Origin: Mycobacteriaceae bacterium
GTDB lineage: Bacteria > Actinomycetota > Actinomycetes > Mycobacteriales > Mycobacteriaceae
Length of the DNA: 64,000 nt
Reading direction: 5' to 3'
Assembly: GCA_019749805.1 (NCBI GenBank)
Contig: JAIEPH010000022.1
Location: 62,001 to 126,000, forward strand
A program made the position numbers and the translations under genes. The notes under the pieces were generated by a model that saw only the letters and a list, made by a program, of their open reading frames with translations, ran no database searches and was not told the origin of the DNA. This document shows, piece by piece, positions 26,925-33,426 of the stretch. Within the stretch, counting starts at the first letter, position 1; each line of letters opens with the position of its first letter.

Positions 26925-27367
26925 CCTCATCGGAACCCATGGTTGAGCGGACAGCCGGGATCGTCACCCGGGGGTTGGCCGCGGTTATCGACTTGGTGGT
27001 GGTGCTGCTGATCATGAGCGCGCTCTACGGCGGCATGGTGTTGCTGCGGCTGGTGTATTCGCCGACGGATTTCAGCCTGCCGTCGGTGAACGTCGTGTTC
27101 TCGACGGTGGTGACATTTGTGGTCGCGGTGTTGTATCTGACGGGATGCTGGACGCTGTCGGGATCGACCGCGGGTGCGGTGGCGATGGGTCTGAGGGTCG
27201 TCGGGCGACGGTCGCAGCAAGTGAGCCTGCTCGTCGGATTGTTGCGTGCGACGACCTGTGTGCTTTTCCCGATCGGCCTGCTATGGGTGGTGGCCGACCG
27301 TCGGCGAAGGTCGTTGCAGGACATCGTCTTTCGAACGCGGGTGATCTACATGAAGGGTGCGCGGTGA
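26921..27367 (+). CDS. RDD-family membrane protein
   Basis: A 148-residue RDD-domain protein with three membrane helices (VIDLVVVLLIMSALYGG, NVVFSTVVTFVVAVLYLTG, GLLRATTCVLFPIGLLWVV). It has the family's start GIVTRGLAAVIDLVV, a glycine-rich turn (SGSTAGAVAMGLRVVGRR) and the closing DRRRRSLQDIVFRTRVIY. RDD proteins are small membrane proteins, some linked to sodium/proton exchange; the role here is unknown. It overlaps the preceding gene by 4 bases and sits between jetA and jetB. Confidence 0.8.
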   Translation: MTSSEPMVERTAGIVTRGLAAVIDLVVVLLIMSALYGGMVLLRLVYSPTDFSLPSVNVVFSTVVTFVVAVLYLTGCWTLSGSTAGAVAMGLRVVGRRSQQVSLLVGLLRATTCVLFPIGLLWVVADRRRRSLQDIVFRTRVIYMKGAR

Positions 27368-27414
27368 CAGCGGGCCAATCGTGCGCCGTGCGGCCGATTG
27401 GACCGCGCCAGCCG

Positions 27415-27816
27415 CTACTTCGCGAGCAGGTAGTGATACAGCTCGAAGGATGCCTGCTCGACCCAGCCGCGCTGTAGCTTCCCGTCTTCTACCGTCCACA
27501 CGGCGGTGCCGGTGAGCGCGATGGGCTTGCCGTTGGGTTCGGTGCCGAGGATGCCGTTGTTGGTGCCGGTCAGAACCCATCGGGAGGTGACGCGGGTGCC
27601 TTCGGCGTCTTGAAAGGTCTCGATGGTGTCGACGTGCAAGTCGTTGACGTGGTCGACGAACTGCGTCACCCAGTTCTTGACGCTGTCCTTGCCATTGATT
27701 TCCTGGCCGCCGGCCTCGATGACGACGTCGTCGGCGACGAACTTGTCGACGGCATCGGGATCGTGCGCGTTCCAGACCTCATCCCAGAAGGCGTTGACAA
27801 TCTCCGTTGATCGCAT
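27415..27816 (-). CDS. SnoaL-like/NTF2-fold protein
   Basis: A 133-residue protein of the SnoaL/ketosteroid-isomerase-like (NTF2) fold. It shows the classic start VNAFWDEVWNAHDPDAVDKFVADDVVIEAGGQEING and later WVTQFVDHVNDLHVDTIETFQD and VTSRWVLTGTNNG. Many relatives are small hydrolases, cyclases or ligand binders, so a substrate cannot be named. It lies between the RDD gene (convergent) and jetA (same strand, about 90 bp away). Confidence 0.8.
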   Translation of the reverse strand: MRSTEIVNAFWDEVWNAHDPDAVDKFVADDVVIEAGGQEINGKDSVKNWVTQFVDHVNDLHVDTIETFQDAEGTRVTSRWVLTGTNNGILGTEPNGKPIALTGTAVWTVEDGKLQRGWVEQASFELYHYLLAK

Positions 27817-27909
27817 ATCGCAACGATCCCCCCGTCATGCGGCCGCCGTGGGGTATTCGACACATGCGGCAGAGTCAATTCTCGCTGAGTGACGGCTGGA
27901 TGTTCATGG

Positions 27910-29355
27910 TCACGTTGCTGCTCCGGCGAGGGTGGTGATGGGTTCGGTGAATGTCAAACGGGGAACGGCGATTTCGCGGTCGCGGCCGTCGAGGGAGCGG
28001 AAGCGGACGGTGGTCGACTCGGCGTCTGGTTTGTTGGGCTGGGTGAGGGCCCAGGACCACAGCACGATGACGTGGCCGAGGTAGGCGGTGTCGAGCATGG
28101 CGACGGCGTCGGGGAGTTCGACGGGCCCGTCGCGCAGGGCGCGGTTGAGCATGTCGGACATGGCGGGGGCGTCGACCTGGGTGGTGAGCGCGGCGAAGCT
28201 GGTGAGGTCGACGTCGCTCGCGGCGTGTTCGGCGGGCTTGGGGTTGGACAGGTCGCCGATCTTGAAGCTCAGCGCCCCAACGGAACTGATGGCGTGGCGG
28301 GTCAGCGGGACGTCGATGTCGAGGCGCGAGTCGGTGAAGCTGGACTTGAGCAGGGCGCGGGCGGCGCCGATGGCCTCGTTGAGCTGGCGGGCGATGCCGC
28401 GGCTCTGCTCCATGGTGCCGAAGGCGGTGAAGCGTTTGACGCGTTGGGCGCAGCGCTGCTGGATGCGTTCGACTTCGTCGATCTGGTGGCCGACGAGTTC
28501 GAAGAAGCCAGCCATGACCTTGCGCAGGGCGGGGTCGAGGGCGGGCAGGGCTTCGGCGACGGCGGCGACGTCAGTCTCGAATTCGGCGCGCTGGTCGGGG
28601 TCGTTGATCATGCGCAGGAAGGCGCGGTGGGAGTCGCGGCCCTGGGAGTCCCAAGCGGTCTGGTAGTCGGTGTACATCTGGCGCTGGCGGTCGCGGTACT
28701 GCGTGTTGGAGTCGATGGGTTCGTCCAGCGCCGCGGTGGCCTGCTCGATCATGGTGCCGTACTGGCCGATGTCGGTGATGAGGCGTTCCATCTGCAGGGC
28801 GATGGCGCGTGCTTCGTCGTAGCAGTCGGTGACGTCGGGTTGGGGGCGCTCGCCGGCGTCGAGTTGGTCGAGTTCCTCATGGAGGGAGGCGATTTCGGCT
28901 TCGATGTGCTTGCGGATGCGGGCGGGGTCGTTGTCGACTTTGACGGCGACCTGTTTGAGACGAGAGGCGATGCCGGTGATGGAGCCTCCGGTGGCGATGG
29001 TGTCCTGGCGGCGCATAGACCTTAAGAAGTCGAGGGCGCGGCGGGCGTCCTGGGTGAGGTAGCAGACGTTCTGCTCGTGGCGTTCGTCGACGATGCGGTG
29101 GAGCCAGCCTTGGGCGGCCCAGGATTTGATGAGGGCGAGGCCGGATTGGGGGTCGTCGAGGTCCTGGAGGTCGCGTTCGAGGCGGACGACGAGCTCGGTC
29201 TCGGGGAGGGTGCCGTCGGATAGGTGGCGTTCCATCAACGTCGCGTAGAGGCTGAGATTTGTCGCGGCGAGCAGGCGGATGGCGCGGGAGCCTTGCAGGT
29301 CGCGGTTGATCTCGAGCAGGTCAGGAGCCGGCGGCTCAGCGTTGTCGTCGTGCAC
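27910..29355 (-). CDS. jetA: Wadjet JetA/MksF-like kleisin subunit (DUF3375)
   Basis: A 481-residue DUF3375 protein, the MukF/MksF-like kleisin of Wadjet. It has SRAIRLLAATNLSLYATLME at the N-terminal winged helix, LHRIVDERHEQNVCYLTQDARRALDFL, a helical middle and a C-terminal winged-helix region ending EIAVPRLTFTEPITTL. It should link JetB and JetC. GTG 29355 is chosen because GAGGAG lies 4-5 bases before it; the open frame upstream is low-complexity arginine-rich and not family-like. Unlike the usual contiguous operon, three unrelated genes separate it from jetB. Confidence 0.87.
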   Translation of the reverse strand: MHDDNAEPPAPDLLEINRDLQGSRAIRLLAATNLSLYATLMERHLSDGTLPETELVVRLERDLQDLDDPQSGLALIKSWAAQGWLHRIVDERHEQNVCYLTQDARRALDFLRSMRRQDTIATGGSITGIASRLKQVAVKVDNDPARIRKHIEAEIASLHEELDQLDAGERPQPDVTDCYDEARAIALQMERLITDIGQYGTMIEQATAALDEPIDSNTQYRDRQRQMYTDYQTAWDSQGRDSHRAFLRMINDPDQRAEFETDVAAVAEALPALDPALRKVMAGFFELVGHQIDEVERIQQRCAQRVKRFTAFGTMEQSRGIARQLNEAIGAARALLKSSFTDSRLDIDVPLTRHAISSVGALSFKIGDLSNPKPAEHAASDVDLTSFAALTTQVDAPAMSDMLNRALRDGPVELPDAVAMLDTAYLGHVIVLWSWALTQPNKPDAESTTVRFRSLDGRDREIAVPRLTFTEPITTLAGAAT

Positions 29356-29385
29356 CGCGCTCCTCGATGTTGTAGTTGGTGAGTG

Positions 29386-29442
29386 GCCCCAACGTAGGCG
29401 ACGACGGCGACATCTTCGCCCGAGCGGGGCGTCGTGTCGGCG
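29386..29442 (-). promoter_or_regulatory. jetA 5' element, matching the jetB 5' element
   Basis: This 57-bp segment begins 30 bp before the jetA GTG and aligns without gaps to 26163-26219 (39 of 57 bases by hand). In gene orientation it has CCTACGTTGGGGC in place of CCTATGTTGGGGC. A shared promoter or operator is likely. Confidence 0.55.
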
Positions 29443-29588
29443 CGGCGGTTGACGTACTTCCGTCACAGGCGTCACAGCGAACGCATCAGCCGCTTTAGTC
29501 ACATCTGCGGCGCCTAGCTTCCGTCCCGCGGCGCTGTGAAATCAACAGGCCGATTGCATTTCACTTTTGCGCCGCTACGGTCGTCGAT

Positions 29589-30515
29589 GTGAAGGCAGAA
29601 TGGTCAGACGAAGTGCTCTTCCCGCCCGCCAACGCAATCGGATATCGCTTGATATACGAAGCCGAGACCTGGCTCCGGCGCATCTGCTGGACTGCGCTAC
29701 TCCTATCGGAGGGGCCCGCGTGGGCGACGGCTATCGATGGCAGCCTTCGCAAACGATTGGAGTACCAGGCGAAGAGCAACAGCTCACGGTGGTACTTGGG
29801 AGTCGATGACGAAGAGGAGTTACTTTGGTCTTCGACTCAAGGACAGTTGGCGACGCTTCTGCAAATGACATCCATACAGTCAACCCTCGAACGGATCTGT
29901 GGACTGAGTGGCGCACTCTTGGCGCAAAGGCTGCAATCTATTGCGCACGTGAGGAATACACTATCGCACAACCGGGCGATCACCGACGATACTCTGACTG
30001 TCCTCAAGGGCGACCTAGTGGTCGTACGGGCGGCTGTTCAACGTTTCAAGAGGTCCACGCTGTATGCGAATATGAATCTGCGGTCGCACGGTCCGGACGA
30101 GATTCCAGATGATTTGGCCGAGTTCGTCGACGTGTTCCAAGAACAGGCTGATGCGGCGTCTATTCGCGCTGGCCAACAGCTGGTCCTGAGTGCCAATGAG
30201 GATTTCGTCGAGCTCACCCGTCTCCCCGTCGAGCCCTTCGAAACGTGGCCGGACGGAAAGAAGCTCAGAACTGCTTTTGGAATGGTTTCCCATTTGATGC
30301 TCTGCGTGCTGGCGAACAAGAATGGTGACGAGATCGCAGTGGTACTGCCGAGGACATTGCCGCTGGAGGACAAACGCGAGGTTCTAAAGCGCTTCGTGTC
30401 GCCAGCGGTCCTGCAGAATAGCTGGACCCTTGTTCCACCGGAAGAACAGGATGCGTCCGCTTCTTGTTGGGCTCGCCTTTGGTTCTACGAGAACAAGTTC
30501 CCTGAACACGCATAG
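29589..30515 (+). CDS. HEPN-like (Swt1-type) protein
   Basis: A 308-residue protein, not matched to a named gene. Around residue 120 it has AHVRNTLSHNRAITDDTLTV, the R-N-x3-H pattern of Swt1-type HEPN domains, preceded by helices (LIYEAETWLRRICWTAL). HEPN proteins are often metal-independent RNases in toxin-antitoxin and abortive-infection systems. The C-terminal 150 residues are unassigned. Codon use is less GC-biased than to its left, and it is the first gene of the accessory island. The start is GTG 29589. Confidence 0.6.
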   Translation: MKAEWSDEVLFPPANAIGYRLIYEAETWLRRICWTALLLSEGPAWATAIDGSLRKRLEYQAKSNSSRWYLGVDDEEELLWSSTQGQLATLLQMTSIQSTLERICGLSGALLAQRLQSIAHVRNTLSHNRAITDDTLTVLKGDLVVVRAAVQRFKRSTLYANMNLRSHGPDEIPDDLAEFVDVFQEQADAASIRAGQQLVLSANEDFVELTRLPVEPFETWPDGKKLRTAFGMVSHLMLCVLANKNGDEIAVVLPRTLPLEDKREVLKRFVSPAVLQNSWTLVPPEEQDASASCWARLWFYENKFPEHA

Positions 30516-30552
30516 CATGACTTGACCGCATGTCGAATCGCAGAAGGACCGA

Positions 30553-30684
30553 GTGGCGGAGCTTGAACCGGACGAAATGGCAGAGCTCTGCTCAATGGAC
30601 CACGACGTGATGCGCGGCCGGTCGGAGGTTCTCAAGGCCGACGGATCACAGACTGTCGGCACGCACTCGTTTCTTATGTCTTAG
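30553..30684 (+). CDS. Possible 43-residue peptide or gene remnant
   Basis: From GTG 30553 the frame encodes an acidic peptide (MAELEPDEMAELCSMDHDVM + RGRSEV...) ending at TAG 30684. The composition looks protein-like, but no start signal or family is seen. It may be the tail of a decayed gene. Confidence 0.25.
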   Translation: MAELEPDEMAELCSMDHDVMRGRSEVLKADGSQTVGTHSFLMS

Positions 30685-30748
30685 GTACGCACTGTAGGGC
30701 TCGGTCTGTACCGTGCCTCGCGTGCTCACCCGCTCTTCTCCCGCAAGG

Positions 30749-31090
30749 TCAACGAATCTGCATAGAACTCATTCTTGCTTGGTTGCCCCAAGCCTGGCCA
30801 TAGATGCGTCCGTAGTAGCCATCCTCGCGACCGGAGCAGCGGCCGCGGCCGTCGCATCGCGCCTGCAACTTGAAGTAAGTGCCCCACGGGCAGTCGATGG
30901 TGTAGTCCTCGTGAGTGTTGCGATCGTGCTGCCAATGGAACTTCACTTGATTCATAGGTGGCGCCACACCAAGTCCTCCATATCCTCCGGTGGTATCCCG
31001 ATGAATCCCCCGTGGTATCCCAATGACATTCCAAGGTCGCACAAGTGGCCCGTTCGCGTAGGCGGCTTCGGGTGGTTGATGACGGGGCAA
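30749..31090 (-). CDS. Possible small Gly/Tyr-rich protein
   Basis: An open frame of 113 residues, possibly starting at an internal Met (MNQVKFHWQHDRNTHEDY). The C-terminal part has CPWGTYFKLQARCDGRGRC and a Gly/Tyr-rich stretch. The composition looks more like a real protein than the overlapping frames. No family is recognised, and it could be spurious. Confidence 0.3.
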   Translation of the reverse strand: MPRHQPPEAAYANGPLVRPWNVIGIPRGIHRDTTGGYGGLGVAPPMNQVKFHWQHDRNTHEDYTIDCPWGTYFKLQARCDGRGRCSGREDGYYGRIYGQAWGNQARMSSMQIR

Positions 31091-31152
31091 CGATCGAAAT
31101 TTTGTTTGCCAGCGGCCTGCCTATAGTCCTAAGAAGGCTGTAGAATTGTGCG

Positions 31153-31656
31153 ATGCAGCCGCCATACCTTTATGTCCGCGATAAGGGATCTTCCGTCTCT
31201 CACCACTGGGATTACGAGCGCGAGCGGTATTGGCGGGCGCTATGCGGTCACCTGTACGAGGACGTAGTCTGGCAAGGCGATGTGCGACCGAAGCGAGTTT
31301 GCCGCGCATGCCAAGACCGGCTCCCCGCATTCGAGGCGCGGTGGTGGCGTGAGAAGGCTGAAGAGATAGAGGAGGATCTCGAAACCCAGCGATCCAAATA
31401 CCGAAAGCTGCAGCGACGAGTTGAAGGCCAGATAGCCCATATCCATGGGCTGCAGAAGGCGCTGGAGAAGGCCAAGCGTCAACAGGGGTCCGCTGGCTCG
31501 AACAATCGCTCGACCACACCACGCCGTAGGCCGACTCCGGTGAAGTTTGACCGCTCTTTGATGCAGCCGGATGTCGCTAAAAGGGGGCGGGCGTCAAGGG
31601 CGGGCAATCGGTTCTCAGTGGTGTCGGGCGGGCTGCCCGGTCTTGGGCACCGGTAA
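31153..31656 (+). CDS. Zinc-finger-like/coiled-coil small protein
   Basis: A 167-residue protein of a mobile-element style. The N-terminal 60 residues have HHWDYERERYWRALCGHLYE and RVCRACQDRLP, a Cys/His arrangement typical of short actinophage zinc-binding proteins. A charged coiled coil follows (EKAEEIEEDLETQRSKYRKL), then a basic tail. A DNA- or RNA-binding role is inferred. ATG 31153 is not preceded by a clear ribosome-binding site. It lies alone between the HEPN-like gene and the SIR2 gene. Confidence 0.55.
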   Translation: MQPPYLYVRDKGSSVSHHWDYERERYWRALCGHLYEDVVWQGDVRPKRVCRACQDRLPAFEARWWREKAEEIEEDLETQRSKYRKLQRRVEGQIAHIHGLQKALEKAKRQQGSAGSNNRSTTPRRRPTPVKFDRSLMQPDVAKRGRASRAGNRFSVVSGGLPGLGHR

Positions 31657-31809
31657 GCCACTCGCCTGCGAACTGATCCGTCGTACTGTCACCGCCGCGT
31701 CGTCCCACCTTCAATCTAGGACTGTTGTTCAACACAACAACGGTTCCCAACTCGGCCAGTATCGGAAATCGCCCTGCAATTACTAACGAACTCCCGCTCA
31801 GCACTCCAA

Positions 31810-33333
31810 TCAAGAGGCGTGGGTCGGCTTCGCGCCAAGCTCGGTGAGCATCGCCTCCACCCGTGCCCAGCCAGCATTTCTCCGAGCTTGATGGTCGACG
31901 GGTAGTGCTACCAAGTTCTCAAGAGCACGGCGAAGCGCGGTCGCAGTGATGTCATGAACGAACAGGTCCGCGTAGTCGTCATCGAGTAGGTAACTGTTCG
32001 ATCTGCTTCGATGGCGGGCCGCTGCCCAGGAGACTCGATCTATGAAAATCTCGAGCTTGCGCGCGGCTTCTCCATGACTGTCACCGTAACTCATTGCGAC
32101 AGTGGCGAACTCAGGCCGTTGAACGACTGATTCGGGACCGAGAGCGAGGACAGTGGCTAGGTGCGCGTCTGGAATTTCCTCAGCGAGTGCACGAACTTGG
32201 CTGACGCGTTTCGCCGCCTCGTCGAAGTCGGGGTCTCCCATGCTGAATCCGACAAACATGAGATGACTTGTCATCAACAAAGATTCAACGAGACCCACCA
32301 GCGGTCCATGATCCTTTGCCAGACGCGCGTAGTCGTCTGTGGTTATGACGACCGACTCGGGCATGCGCACGTCGCCATGAAGTTTGAGAACCCATGGCCT
32401 CGGCTGAATCGCCGGTTGTCGCGCGAGGACTTGATAGGCATTGGTACCCCGCACGGCACTCAGCGCCAACTCATAGGCGACGTCGTAGTTTGTGGTAACC
32501 GTCTGTTGGACATCAAGTGCTGCGAGCAGCATGTGGGCCGGTGCGTAGCCCGAAACCTGTAGCCGCTCCGCGACAAGTCCGTGAAACGAGTCAGTGCCAA
32601 GTTCGTCAGACAGCGCTTGGGCGATGCCTGGTGCCTTTTCAGCGGAGTAATTGGTGAGCGGTTCACCCGCTATGTCTTCTAGCAGGTCATGCCAGTCGGG
32701 CAGCCCCAGAGGGACACTCACTCCGGATCCCAAAAAGAGGGACAGTTCGCCCCGCGCGGCGCGGGCACCAAGGTCGTCCGCGAGTTCTAGATGTCGACTG
32801 TCGAAGTCTTGCCAATCTTCGGCCGATCGTTGGCCCTGAATGGCGACGTGGTCACGATCATCTCGCAGCACTAGGGCGACATCGACGTCTGCGGCGATCG
32901 CCACTTCGTGCAATCTGGGGAGCAGAGTCTTGATGAGCAGCCCTCGCTTGTGAATGAATCCGCCCTCGCCAGTGCCAACGAGCGGCAAAGCAATCAGGGG
33001 CTTGACTCGACCTGCGACCGTCGGCAGATCCCTAGTGAATGTCTCAATTGCTTCCACCACGCCGTCGGCGACCCACTCCGGGTTGTCGAGGCCATCCGCA
33101 GTGACGACAAGTCGCACCTTTCGGCCGCGACTGGGCGCTTGGTCCTGGTAACGACCACTTCCGTGGGCCCTCATCCGCGCGCGCCCGGCCCGTGTCGGTC
33201 CGAACTGTGACTGATCGAGAAGGCTCGACCAGTTGTCCCAAACAACGTCCCAAACGTTGTCGCACGGTATAAGGACCGCGCTGCACTGAAGCTGATTCAG
33301 ATCCCCGTGGAGCACAAACAGGTGGCCTGCCAT
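31810..33333 (-). CDS. Macro-like domain fused to SIR2-family NADase domain
   Basis: A 507-residue two-domain protein. Residues 1-165 look like a macro domain: LFVLHGDLNQLQCSAVLIPC opens it and PLIALPLVGTGEGGF gives the phosphate-binding loop. Residues 185-430 are SIR2-like: LSLFLGSGVSVPLGLPDW at 198, TVTTNYD at 278, LKLHGD at 316 and FVGFSMGDPDF at 360. Defence SIR2 proteins (ThsA, DSR) hydrolyse NAD+ during infection. Macro domains bind ADP-ribose-type ligands, so this could be a ligand-gated NADase. No TIR partner gene is visible. It is divergent from the methyltransferase-ATPase gene with about 93 bp between them. Confidence 0.8.
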   Translation of the reverse strand: MAGHLFVLHGDLNQLQCSAVLIPCDNVWDVVWDNWSSLLDQSQFGPTRAGRARMRAHGSGRYQDQAPSRGRKVRLVVTADGLDNPEWVADGVVEAIETFTRDLPTVAGRVKPLIALPLVGTGEGGFIHKRGLLIKTLLPRLHEVAIAADVDVALVLRDDRDHVAIQGQRSAEDWQDFDSRHLELADDLGARAARGELSLFLGSGVSVPLGLPDWHDLLEDIAGEPLTNYSAEKAPGIAQALSDELGTDSFHGLVAERLQVSGYAPAHMLLAALDVQQTVTTNYDVAYELALSAVRGTNAYQVLARQPAIQPRPWVLKLHGDVRMPESVVITTDDYARLAKDHGPLVGLVESLLMTSHLMFVGFSMGDPDFDEAAKRVSQVRALAEEIPDAHLATVLALGPESVVQRPEFATVAMSYGDSHGEAARKLEIFIDRVSWAAARHRSRSNSYLLDDDYADLFVHDITATALRRALENLVALPVDHQARRNAGWARVEAMLTELGAKPTHAS

Positions 33334-33426
33334 ATCTGATTTTCACCCCGAAGGCGTCGTGAAGTCACACCTGTTTGCGAGTAAAGACGCTGCCGCCCGA
33401 ACTGGTCAGCACACGGATATGACTCG

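Noticed and set aside
27889..29025. 378-codon + strand frame across jetA
   Set aside because: Antisense shadow of jetA with no motif of its own.
29443..31152. Integrase or tRNA attachment site at the island edge
   Set aside because: No recombinase, tRNA or clear direct repeat was found, so the mode of acquisition cannot be stated.
31810..33333. Complete Thoeris system
   Set aside because: A SIR2 protein with a macro domain is present but no TIR-domain (ThsB) gene is found nearby.
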